From: Bacteroidales bacterium UBA1722
GTDB lineage: Bacteria > Bacteroidota > Bacteroidia > Bacteroidales > UBA932
Assembly (NCBI GenBank): GCA_002317435.1
Contig: DCIQ01000163.1
Location: forward strand, 1 to 11,887
Length of the DNA: 11,887 nt
Direction: 5' to 3'
Shown: positions 1 through 6,717 of the stretch, one piece after another
How positions within the stretch are numbered: position 1 is the first letter of the stretch
Layout of the letters: every line of letters starts with the position of its first letter
Translations under genes and position numbers: made by a program
Notes under the pieces: model-generated
The model's database searches: none
What the model was told of the DNA's origin: nothing
What the model saw: the letters and a program-made list of their open reading frames with translations, nothing else

Positions 1-368
1 CACCTGAAAATCTTAAGTATTCGAATGACCACGAATGGGTCAGAGTTGAAGGAGACACCGCAATAATCGGCATAACCGACTTCGCACAGGATCAGTTGGG
101 AGACATAGTATTCGTCGACATCCCCTGCGAAGGAGAAACTCTCGCCGCTGGTGAAAGATTCGGCAGCATCGAAGCCGTAAAGACAGTGGCCGACGCATTC
201 ATGCCCGTCAGCGGAGAAGTCATAGAAATCAATGCCGCCCTCGAAGCCGCCCCCGAGTCCGTAAACAAAGACCCCTACGGAGAAGGCTGGATGATAAAAG
301 TCAAGATGTCCGACGCATCTGAGCTGGACGGACTGCTTGATGCTGCAGCCTACACCGCCATCTGTTAA
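1..368 (+). CDS. gcvH: Glycine cleavage system H protein, 5' end cut by window
   Basis: GcvH carries the aminomethyl group on a lipoyl arm between the P, T and L proteins of the glycine cleavage complex in the cytoplasm. The reading frame is open from base 3 and begins PENLKYSNDHEWVRVEG, the usual N-terminus of Bacteroidetes GcvH, so only the start codon and one or two further codons lie outside the window. The lipoyl-domain fold signature follows (ITDFAQDQLGDIVFVD), then the lipoylation motif SIEAVKTVAD with the acceptor lysine at codon 180-182. The C-terminal part (NKDPYGEGWMIKVK) is typical, and total length is near the family's roughly 125 residues. The protein ends in a cysteine (TAIC), which is a little unusual. 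A strong hairpin terminator follows 35 nt after the stop, so this is the last gene of its transcript. Identification is secure; only the start is unseen. Confidence 0.95.
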   Translation, partial: PENLKYSNDHEWVRVEGDTAIIGITDFAQDQLGDIVFVDIPCEGETLAAGERFGSIEAVKTVADAFMPVSGEVIEINAALEAAPESVNKDPYGEGWMIKVKMSDASELDGLLDAAAYTAIC

Positions 369-402
369 CAACTCCCAAGCAGACGATTACATATCACACA
401 AA

Positions 403-440
403 AGAGCTGGCCCGAATTTATTCGGGCCAGCTCTCATTTT
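403..440. terminator. Bidirectional intrinsic terminator between gcvH and mnmG
   Basis: Bases 403-417 pair with 420-434 in an uninterrupted 15-bp stem (arm sequence GAGCTGGCCCGAAT) with a very tight loop. On the + strand it is followed by CATTTT, and on the - strand by CTTTTGTG. It lies between the convergent ends of gcvH (+) and mnmG (-), so it can serve both. The + tail is only four T residues, but the stem is strong. Confidence 0.85.
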
Positions 441-500
441 ACCCTCACCAAGCGACATGTCATAGACAACCGAATCCCGGCAGGACGCTATTTTGTCTTC

Positions 501-524
501 AGATAGTTCCACGTGGAACTATCT
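501..524. other. parS: Candidate parS (ParB-binding centromere site)
   Basis: The 24 bases form a perfect palindrome centred between 512 and 513. Its central 14 bases are GTTCCACGTGGAAC, identical to the core of the canonical bacterial parS site (TGTTCCACGTGGAACA); only the outermost base pair of the 16-mer differs. It spans the stop codon of mnmG (519-521). No T-tract follows on either strand and there is no loop, so it is a poor terminator. parS sites normally cluster near the replication origin, and mnmG (gidA) is a classic origin neighbour. ParB binding is inferred from the motif only. Confidence 0.75.
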
Positions 525-2498
525 TCCGAAATATACGAGCAAAACGGATATGTCCGCTGGGGACACACCCGGAATTCTACTTGCCTCCAAAATATTCGAA
601 GGCCGATGCAGAGCAAGTTTCTGCCGCGATTCTATAGAGATGGACGTGAGTTTCGAAAAGTCAAAATCGGATGGAATCGAAACATAACTGAGGCGTTTCA
701 ATTTCTCGGAAAGCAGATTCTCCTTATCAATATACCCTTTATATTTAATGGCTATCTCGGCAGAAGAAAGAACTTCTGACCTGAACAACTCATCTGCGGA
801 TGACTCTATATCGAAACCCGACACTTCGGCAGATTTGAAATAATCAGACTGAAGAGGCTCAGAAGACTCAATGATATCATTTGATGGGAGTGAAATCCCG
901 TCAAATGTTCCACATGGAACAATCGGCATCAAAGACGCAAGCGATAACTCCGGGCGGGTAAGAAAATACGAAAGAGATTTCGTGGCGGAAATCTGCGAAG
1001 AAGACAGAGAGGAAAGAAAATGATTTATGCTCTCTGGCCGGAATTTAATATCGTCGAACGTAGAGATGAGAGTGTCTCTATAGGAATATTTCGAACTTGT
1101 CAAATCCATCCTCCGTCTGTCGGCAAGTCCTATTTTATATGAAACAGGTGTAAGCCTTTCGTCCGCATTATCCTGCCGGAGAAGAATACGGTGCTCTGCT
1201 CTGGAAGTGAACATACGATACGGCTCATCCACTCCTTTAGTTACGAGATCGTCGATAAGCACTCCGATGTAAGCTTGATCCCTCGAAAGAATCAAAGGCT
1301 CACGGTCGAGAATTGAGAGAGAGGCATTGATACCCGCCATCAGCCCCTGGGCGGCAGCTTCTTCATAGCCGGTAGTTCCATTCACCTGCCCAGCGAAGTA
1401 AAGATGGCCAAGGATCTTTGATTCCAAAGTGTGATTCAAATACAGAGGGTCAAAATAGTCGTACTCGATGGCATAGGCAGGCCTGTAGACTTTTACATTC
1501 TCGAATCCCTCTACCTTCTCAAGGGCGGAAAGTTGGGTGTCCAAAGGGAGAGATGAAGAGAATCCCTGAAGATAGTATTCGTTTGTGTTCCATCCTTCCG
1601 GCTCAAGAAAGAGCTGATGGCTGTCCTTATCAGAAAAAGTCCTCAGTTTATCTTCTATGCTGGGACAATACCTCGGCCCCTTCCCAGATATCTTTCCAGA
1701 AAAAAGAGGAGAACTCTTAAAGTCATTCCTGAGAATTTCATGCACTGATGGATTGGTGTGCGCGATATAGCAGGGTTTCTGGGAGATGCCTGCCTGAATG
1801 GGTGACAGATAATCGAGGAATGAAAATTTATCCGGAGACTCATCCCCTCTCTGGACTATAAGTTTGGAAAGGTCCACTGAACGGACATCAATCCTGGGAG
1901 GAGTACCCGTTTTCATTCTGCTTTTGGTAAGACCGAAAGAGTAAATCTGATCTGACAAAGAAAAAGAGGAGGGCTCCCCTATCCTGCCTCCGGACAAAGT
2001 TTCGCTGCCGATAAAAATTTTACCGTTGAGAAACGTTCCCGCAGTAAGAATAACCCGTTTTGCTTTGAATTCTGCGCCCATAGCTGTACGAACACCCGTC
2101 ACAGACGAACCATTCGTGCTTAAGGACACCGCTGAATCCTGCCAAATATCTAATTTACAGTGCTTTTCGAGGATATTACGCCATATCGAGGAAAATCGCA
2201 TTCTGTCACACTGGGAACGGGGGCTCCACATGGCGGGTCCCTTCGAACCATTCAGCATCCGGAACTGGAGAGTGGACAAATCCGCTACTATGCCCGTAAA
2301 CCCCCCAAGTGCATCTATCTCCCTGACTATCTGACCCTTTGCAATGCCTCCTATAGACGGGTTACACGACATCTGGGCGAATTTGGTCATATCCATAGTA
2401 AGGAGTAGTGTCTCCATACCCATCCTGGCGGATGCCGAAGCGGCTTCACAGCCGGCATGACCGGCACCTATTACTATAATATCATAATTCTTCTGCAT
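519..2498 (-). CDS. mnmG: tRNA uridine-34 carboxymethylaminomethyl modification enzyme MnmG (GidA)
   Basis: MnmG is the FAD- and NADH-using partner of MnmE. Together they place the (carboxymethyl)aminomethyl group on the wobble uridine of certain tRNAs. The 659-residue product opens with the Rossmann FAD motif IIVIGAGHAGCEAA (residues 8-21), then SCNPSIGGIAKGQIVREID around residues 44-62, KTGTPPRID, the GPRYCPSIEDK motif with the conserved cysteine, the GYEEAAAQGLMAGINA block, and SRAEHRILLRQDNADERL. The end, EASRIPGVSPADISVLLV, is the MnmE/tRNA-interacting C-terminal domain. Length is slightly above the usual 620-635. The start overlaps the end of ybeY by 17 nt, which implies co-transcription and coupled translation. 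The stop codon lies inside a parS-like palindrome and the transcript probably ends at the hairpin near 403-434. Identification is firm. Confidence 0.97.
   Translation of the reverse strand: MQKNYDIIVIGAGHAGCEAASASARMGMETLLLTMDMTKFAQMSCNPSIGGIAKGQIVREIDALGGFTGIVADLSTLQFRMLNGSKGPAMWSPRSQCDRMRFSSIWRNILEKHCKLDIWQDSAVSLSTNGSSVTGVRTAMGAEFKAKRVILTAGTFLNGKIFIGSETLSGGRIGEPSSFSLSDQIYSFGLTKSRMKTGTPPRIDVRSVDLSKLIVQRGDESPDKFSFLDYLSPIQAGISQKPCYIAHTNPSVHEILRNDFKSSPLFSGKISGKGPRYCPSIEDKLRTFSDKDSHQLFLEPEGWNTNEYYLQGFSSSLPLDTQLSALEKVEGFENVKVYRPAYAIEYDYFDPLYLNHTLESKILGHLYFAGQVNGTTGYEEAAAQGLMAGINASLSILDREPLILSRDQAYIGVLIDDLVTKGVDEPYRMFTSRAEHRILLRQDNADERLTPVSYKIGLADRRRMDLTSSKYSYRDTLISTFDDIKFRPESINHFLSSLSSSQISATKSLSYFLTRPELSLASLMPIVPCGTFDGISLPSNDIIESSEPLQSDYFKSAEVSGFDIESSADELFRSEVLSSAEIAIKYKGYIDKENLLSEKLKRLSYVSIPSDFDFSKLTSISIESRQKLALHRPSNILEASRIPGVSPADISVLLVYFGR
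906..921. other. Degenerate parS-like site inside mnmG
   Basis: TGTTCCACATGGAACA differs from the canonical parS 16-mer by one base in the centre (CACATG for CACGTG). It lies within mnmG, where it encodes the residues PCGTF, 401 bp from the perfect parS candidate (centre to centre). Clustering of two such matches in one gene is unlikely by chance. However, the changed base is in the normally conserved centre, so ParB affinity is uncertain. Confidence 0.45.
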
Positions 2499-2922
2499 CC
2501 CAAAGAGATAAGGCTAAGTTTTCCTGTCTTCTCATTTCTTCTGATTCCTGTTCGGTATGATCATCGAATCCTGCAAGATGGAGGATACCATGAATCATCA
2601 CCCGGTGAAGTTCTTCATCAAATGGCACTTTATACTCCCCGGCGTTTATCCTGACGGTATCAACACTTATGAATATGTCTCCGGAGAGGGAGCCGGACTT
2701 CACGCGCTGATCTTCTATGGTGTCGAAAGTAATGATGTCCGTATAATAATCATGAGCCAGGAACTGACGGTTGATATTGAGGAGTTCATCGTCGGAACAG
2801 AAGATATAATTTATGGTAATACGATGGAATCCTAAATTATGTGCGACAGTTTTGACCCATCTATTGATTTTTGTCTTAAATTTGGGGCTGAATTTTGTGC
2901 CCTGCTGATGATAGTATATCAT
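2482..2922 (-). CDS. ybeY: Endoribonuclease YbeY, 16S rRNA maturation and ribosome quality control
   Basis: YbeY is a single-domain metal-dependent RNase that helps mature the 3' end of 16S rRNA and is linked to ribosome quality control. The 146-residue product has the family pattern: YIFCSDDELLNINRQFLAHDYYTDIITF (residues about 39-66), LSGDIFISVDTV (79-90), and the metal-binding helix HGILHLAGFDDH with His111 and His115. The third ligand, His in many phyla at the position ten residues after the first, is Asp121 here with His122 next to it. Bacteroidetes members commonly carry Asp-Lys at this point, so this is a lineage variant rather than damage. The gene precedes and overlaps mnmG by 17 nt, so both form one leftward operon of RNA-maturation genes. 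The promoter should lie in the 63-bp gap shared with divergent mdh. Confidence 0.93.
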   Translation of the reverse strand: MIYYHQQGTKFSPKFKTKINRWVKTVAHNLGFHRITINYIFCSDDELLNINRQFLAHDYYTDIITFDTIEDQRVKSGSLSGDIFISVDTVRINAGEYKVPFDEELHRVMIHGILHLAGFDDHTEQESEEMRRQENLALSLWDAEEL

Positions 2923-2985
2923 ATATTAGTGATGACTTTACACAGGAGACAAAAATAGAGAATTATTGAACTAATATAATATTTT
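2923..2985. promoter_or_regulatory. Divergent ybeY/mdh promoter region
   Basis: This short AT-rich gap separates the divergent starts of ybeY and mdh and must carry or border both promoters. I see TATATTAG (2922-2929), one base from TAnnTTTG, but no TTTG at the right distance upstream, so no box is assigned. GGAG at 2944-2947 is too far from the mdh start to act as its ribosome binding site. Confidence 0.35.
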
Positions 2986-3927
2986 ATGGCTAAAATCAGC
3001 GTTATCGGCGCAGGAAATGTCGGCGCCACATGTGCAAATGTATTGGCTTTCATGAACATCGCTCAGGAAATAGTACTCCTCGACGTGAAGGAAGGTGTAG
3101 CGGAAGGTAAAGCTATGGACATTATGCAGTCAGCAAAACTTAATGGTATCTACTGTAAGGTTACCGGTGTCACCAGTGACTATAAGGCGACTGCAGGTTC
3201 CACGGTAGTGGTGGTCACCTCGGGACTGCCCAGAAAACCGGGTATGTCCAGAGAAGACCTGATAGGTACCAACTCCAAGATAGTGAAATCCGTAGTCGGT
3301 GAGGTGGTCAAGAATTCACCTAACGCTTTCGTCATCATGGTATCCAACCCTATGGATACGATGACATATCTTTCATGGAAAGCCTGCGGTATCAAGAAGA
3401 ACCATCTTATAGGTATGGGCGGCGCACTTGACAGTTCCAGATTCAACTATTACCTCGCAAAAGCGCTGAAATGTCCCGTATGCGATGTTGACGGTGTAGT
3501 TATGGGTGCACATACGGATACCGCGATGGTACCAGTGATGAGTTCGGTATGGTGCAAGAGAGGCAAAATCAATGACCTGCTCAGCAAGAAAGAACAGGCA
3601 CAGGTGATAGCTGATACGATGGTCGGCGGAGCCACTCTTACCAAACTCCTGGGCACATCCGCCTACTATGCTCCCGGCACATGCGCCGCTTCGGTGGCCA
3701 AGGCTATCCTGCTGGACGAAAAGAGAGTGATTACCTGCAGTGTTCCCCTCAACGGAGAATACGGTCAGGAAGATATCTGCCTCGGTGTTCCCGTAGTATT
3801 GGGTAAGAACGGTGTGGAAAAAATCGTCAAATACAAGCTTACCGACGAAGAACAGGCGAAGTTCGAAGCGAGTGCACAGGCTCAGAGGAAAACCAATTCC
3901 ATACTCAAAGAGATAGGTGAATTATAG
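2986..3927 (+). CDS. mdh: Malate dehydrogenase (LDH-like type)
   Basis: This enzyme interconverts malate and oxaloacetate with NAD(H) in the cytoplasm. In anaerobic Bacteroidales it feeds malate to fumarase and fumarate reductase. The 313-residue protein shows the N-terminal nucleotide fold GAGNVGATCANVLA (8-21) with Asp33 at the end of beta-2, as expected for NAD preference. The substrate loop GLPRKPGMSRED carries Arg83 and Arg89. Arg83 in the specificity position marks a malate rather than lactate dehydrogenase. Further sites are VSNPMDTMTY with Asn121, the catalytic pair Asp149 and Arg152 in ALDSSRF, and catalytic His176 in GAHTDTAMVP. Length fits the 310-315 residue LDH-like group. It is followed by an 84-bp gap with a hairpin and a candidate tonB promoter, so it may be transcribed alone. 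Confidence 0.96.
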   Translation: MAKISVIGAGNVGATCANVLAFMNIAQEIVLLDVKEGVAEGKAMDIMQSAKLNGIYCKVTGVTSDYKATAGSTVVVVTSGLPRKPGMSREDLIGTNSKIVKSVVGEVVKNSPNAFVIMVSNPMDTMTYLSWKACGIKKNHLIGMGGALDSSRFNYYLAKALKCPVCDVDGVVMGAHTDTAMVPVMSSVWCKRGKINDLLSKKEQAQVIADTMVGGATLTKLLGTSAYYAPGTCAASVAKAILLDEKRVITCSVPLNGEYGQEDICLGVPVVLGKNGVEKIVKYKLTDEEQAKFEASAQAQRKTNSILKEIGEL

Positions 3928-3934
3928 TTTTTAA

Positions 3935-3956
3935 CAACTTTTTCAACAAAAAGTTG
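3935..3956 (+). other. AT-rich hairpin downstream of mdh
   Basis: CAACTTTTT (3935-3943) and AAAAAGTTG (3948-3956) form a 9-bp stem with a CAAC loop 8 nt after the mdh stop. It is not followed by a T-tract on either strand, so termination is doubtful. It could be a weak terminator or an mRNA 3'-end structure. Its right arm overlaps the candidate -33 element of tonB. Confidence 0.3.
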
Positions 3957-3985
3957 GATAAAATGAATATTTAACTCTATCTTTA
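3953..3985 (+). promoter_or_regulatory. Candidate Bacteroidetes-type promoter of the tonB gene
   Basis: GTTG at 3953-3956, a 21-base spacer and TATCTTTA at 3978-3985 approximate the Bacteroides promoter (TTTG, 19-21 bases, TAnnTTTG), each box with one mismatch. Transcription would start near 3991, giving a leader of about 20 nt before ATG 4012. No Shine-Dalgarno is visible, as is common in this phylum. Confidence 0.4.
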
Positions 3986-4011
3986 CATTCTGAATACAAA
4001 AGATAATACTT

Positions 4012-4704
4012 ATGGAAGTTAAAAAATCTCCTAAGGCGGACCTTCAGAAACAGAAATTATTGTTTACTGAGATCGGTTTGCTGGTTTCGATAGGAATAGT
4101 CCTGCTGGCTTTCGAGTGGACATCCACAGAGAAGGCAGAGAATGTATTCGCTGATGAGACCAAAGTGGAAATTGAAGAAGAAATCATACCTGTAACCACT
4201 GAGACTCCTCCCCCACCCCCGGAAATGGCCAAGGTTCCCGTACTTTCAGACCAGATAGACATCGTCGACGATGATATCAAGGTGGATGACGACTTGTTCG
4301 TAAGTTTGGAAGACGAAGCCGGAATGGGTGTTGAAATCAAGGATTATCATGAGGAAGTAATAGAAGAGGTGGTGGAAGAGGAAGCTGTTCCTTTCGCATT
4401 GGTAGAACAGAAGCCTTCTTTCCAGGGTGGTGACCCCAATAAGTTTTCGAAATGGATCGGTGAACACCTGAAATATCCTGAAATCGCTCGTGAGAACGGT
4501 GTGTCCGGAAGGGTTATCCTCCAGTTCACCATTGAAACTGACGGTACTCTTACAAATGTCAAGGTCCTCAGAGGAGTTGATGCCTCATTGGATAAAGAAG
4601 CTGTACGTGTAGTATCCTCATCTCCCAAATGGACACCCGGGAAACAGAGGGACCGCGCAGTCCGCGTATCCTACAATTTCCCTGTAGTATTCCAGTTGAG
4701 ATAA
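4012..4704 (+). CDS. tonB: TonB-family energy transducer protein
   Basis: TonB proteins span the periplasm and pass the energy of the inner-membrane proton gradient (through ExbB/ExbD) to outer-membrane receptors. The 230-residue protein has a short cytoplasmic N-terminus rich in lysine, one membrane segment at about residues 17-35, a short proline run (66-70), and a periplasmic linker that is strongly acidic (Asp/Glu-rich 81-124) rather than the usual Pro/Lys type. The C-terminal TonB domain (about 134-230) contains KPSFQGGD, YPEIARENGVSGRVILQFTI and the ending NFPVVFQL, typical of Bacteroidetes. No exbB or exbD lies nearby, so it depends on unlinked partners. It ends at a good intrinsic terminator. 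The family is certain; which receptors it serves cannot be told, and the symbol is generic because such genomes carry several copies. Confidence 0.88.
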   Translation: MEVKKSPKADLQKQKLLFTEIGLLVSIGIVLLAFEWTSTEKAENVFADETKVEIEEEIIPVTTETPPPPPEMAKVPVLSDQIDIVDDDIKVDDDLFVSLEDEAGMGVEIKDYHEEVIEEVVEEEAVPFALVEQKPSFQGGDPNKFSKWIGEHLKYPEIARENGVSGRVILQFTIETDGTLTNVKVLRGVDASLDKEAVRVVSSSPKWTPGKQRDRAVRVSYNFPVVFQLR

Positions 4705-4724
4705 TTTCAGCAGAATCAGATTAG

Positions 4725-4752
4725 GGCTGTCTTGAAGGCAGCCTTTTTTTTT
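4725..4752 (+). terminator. Intrinsic terminator after tonB, abutting the hflX start
   Basis: GGCTGTCT (4725-4732) pairs with AGGCAGCC (4736-4743), with one G-U pair and a 3-base loop, and nine T residues follow (4744-4752). This is a textbook Rho-independent terminator 20 nt after the tonB stop. The ATG of hflX begins at the very next base. Confidence 0.88.
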
Positions 4753-5916
4753 ATGGAAAAGACTATAGTAGTAGCAGTTATCGAACGGGGGACTGACGAG
4801 AGAACAGTAAATGAATATCTCGATGAACTCGAATTTCTGGCACTTACGGCAGGAGCGGAGACAGTCAGAAGATTTACACAGAAACTGGACAAAAGACTGT
4901 CGACTACTTATGTAGGCAGTGGAAAACTGGAAGAAATCAGCCGGTACGTCGAAGATAACGGAATAGAACTGGTACTGTTCGATGACGAACTGTCACCCTC
5001 ACAGTTAAGGAACATAGACAGAGTCATCAGTTGCAAAATACTCGACCGTACAAATCTGATACTTGATATCTTCGCACAGAGAGCTCAAACTGCATACGCC
5101 AAAACTCAGGTAGAACTGGCACAATATCAATATCTTTTACCCAGACTGACCAGGATGTGGACACATCTGGAACGGCAGAGAGGAGGTATAGGTATGAGAG
5201 GTCCCGGGGAAAGCCAAATCGAAAGTGACCGAAGGATAATACTTGATAAGATTACCAAACTGAAGGAACAACTTTCAAAAATAGACAGGCAGATGAAGTC
5301 GCAGAGAGGTAATAGAGGAGGAATGGTAAGACTATCCCTGGTCGGTTATACGAATGCAGGCAAGAGCACTTTGATGAACCTCATATCTAAAAGTGACGTA
5401 TTCGCTGAGAATAAGTTGTTCGCTACTCTCGATACTACAGTAAGGAAAGTAGTTATAGAAAATGTTCCGTTCCTGCTTTCAGATACTGTAGGATTCATAA
5501 GGAAACTTCCCACACAACTGATAGAATCATTCAAAAGCACTCTGGATGAAGTAAGAGAAGCGGACATACTGGTACATGTGGTCGATATATCAAATCCGAC
5601 TTTTGAAGACCAGATCAGAGTAGTGAAAGAGACACTGTCTGACATAGGTGCCGCAGATAAACCGGTATATCTGGTTTTCAACAAGATAGATAACTACAAA
5701 TGTGTTGAATTCGGAGAATTTGATCTCGGAGAGAAAACGAGAGAAAATATGACTCTGGACGAAATGAAGAACAGTTGGATATCAAAGGAGAACACTCCCT
5801 GTATCTTCATATCGGCCAAAGAGAAGACCAATATAGACAAACTCCGGAATGATATCTATAAAATGGTATCTGAGATACATGCCGGAAGATACCCGTTCAA
5901 TAATTTTTTATGGTAA
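4753..5916 (+). CDS. hflX: Ribosome-associated GTPase HflX
   Basis: HflX binds the large ribosomal subunit and splits or rescues stalled ribosomes under stress. With the start at ATG 4753 the product has 387 residues. An N-terminal HflX domain includes YVGSGKLEEI (53-62) and DDELSPSQLRNI (77-88). A helical linker follows with LERQRGGIGMRGPGESQIESD (139-159), then a G domain with P-loop GYTNAGKST (198-206), DTVGF (244-248), NKID (310-313) and ISAKEK. It ends in HAGRYPFNNF, as in relatives. An in-frame TTG at 4732 lies inside the preceding terminator stem and would add the non-conserved residues MKAAFFF, so ATG 4753 is preferred. That start directly follows the T-tract, leaving no room for a separate leader. 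Transcription may come from read-through or from a promoter within tonB. Its end overlaps the convergent hydrolase by 9 bp. Confidence 0.94.
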   Translation: MEKTIVVAVIERGTDERTVNEYLDELEFLALTAGAETVRRFTQKLDKRLSTTYVGSGKLEEISRYVEDNGIELVLFDDELSPSQLRNIDRVISCKILDRTNLILDIFAQRAQTAYAKTQVELAQYQYLLPRLTRMWTHLERQRGGIGMRGPGESQIESDRRIILDKITKLKEQLSKIDRQMKSQRGNRGGMVRLSLVGYTNAGKSTLMNLISKSDVFAENKLFATLDTTVRKVVIENVPFLLSDTVGFIRKLPTQLIESFKSTLDEVREADILVHVVDISNPTFEDQIRVVKETLSDIGAADKPVYLVFNKIDNYKCVEFGEFDLGEKTRENMTLDEMKNSWISKENTPCIFISAKEKTNIDKLRNDIYKMVSEIHAGRYPFNNFLW

Positions 5917-6714
5917 AGAGACTGACAGGAGACCTAAAAGAGCATCGCGGGTGGCAGAAGGGGATTCGATAAAGGTATTATGTCCAGAATCCGGAATAAT
6001 CCTGAACGATGCTTTCGGAAGGTCCTTACGCATAGCGGATACTTTTTCCTCGGAAAGATAGAAATCCCGATTCCCTATAATGAAAGATACAGGTATGGAA
6101 GCGTTATTCAACAATTCCACGCTGTCCTTTCTCTCCATCATCCCTCTCAAAGCAGCTATTATACCATCAGGATCGTGAGTTTCACATATCTCGAGAGTTT
6201 CTTGAATTTTCTCATCAAACTTACGCCGATTATCCTCACTATACATCAAAGGTATCGATGAAGCAGCCACAGCGGGAAGTTTGCCCTCCGAGATAAGGGA
6301 AATTTCCGAAAGCCTCGATTCACGCTTCGAAGGAGGATCCGGATACGGATTGGAACCCAGATGAATGATACCGGAAACAACGGACGAATGATTTCTCAAT
6401 ACTTCCTGTGCTACATATCCGCCCATTGAATGACCTATGAGCGTAAAGCTGGAAATAGAAAGTCTGTTGCACAACAGGTCATACACAACATCCGAACAGA
6501 AACTCATCTGATTTATGTCCGCTCTGGTGCCGGAAAGACCATGGCCTGGAAGATCCAGCGTGATTATACGAAAAGAATCCGGAAGGAGTTGTGTAAACTC
6601 CTCCCAGATATATAATGTTTCAAGATAACCATGCAGGAAGACCAGAACCTTATCACCCTTACGAGTGTCAGAAACATGAAGAGGAAGGCCTCCTGCAGTT
6701 ATGAAGAACTCCAT
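5908..6714 (-). CDS. Alpha/beta-fold hydrolase
   Basis: This is a 268-residue single-domain alpha/beta hydrolase of the MhpC/esterase-like superfamily; the substrate is unknown. Visible elements are the oxyanion-hole motif HGYLET (28-33), LDLPGHGLS (53-61), the nucleophile elbow GHSMGG with Ser96, the acid Asp217 in GNRDFY and the catalytic His245 in SGHNTF, so the triad is intact. There is no signal peptide, so it is probably cytoplasmic. It starts 3 nt after the sdhB stop and is thus the third gene of the sdhA-sdhB unit. I know no required role for such an enzyme in fumarate reduction, so this may be only a transcriptional neighbour. The 3' end overlaps hflX by 9 bp with no terminator visible between them. 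Confidence 0.88.
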   Translation of the reverse strand: MEFFITAGGLPLHVSDTRKGDKVLVFLHGYLETLYIWEEFTQLLPDSFRIITLDLPGHGLSGTRADINQMSFCSDVVYDLLCNRLSISSFTLIGHSMGGYVAQEVLRNHSSVVSGIIHLGSNPYPDPPSKRESRLSEISLISEGKLPAVAASSIPLMYSEDNRRKFDEKIQETLEICETHDPDGIIAALRGMMERKDSVELLNNASIPVSFIIGNRDFYLSEEKVSAMRKDLPKASFRIIPDSGHNTFIESPSATRDALLGLLSVSLP

Positions 6715-6717
6715 CTG

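Noticed and set aside
501..524. Palindrome at the mnmG end as a transcription terminator
   Set aside because: It has no loop and no T-tract on either strand. A much better terminator lies at 403-434, and the core equals parS.
3935..3956. Hairpin after mdh as a firm intrinsic terminator
   Set aside because: The stem is almost all A-T below a few C-G pairs and GATAAAATG, not a T-tract, follows.
4732..4752. TTG at 4732 as the hflX start
   Set aside because: The extra codons are merely the translated terminator stem and T-tract.
6228..6236. TTATCCTCA and TTATCCCCA (11288-11296) as DnaA boxes
   Set aside because: Single one-mismatch matches inside genes are expected by chance in a window of this size.
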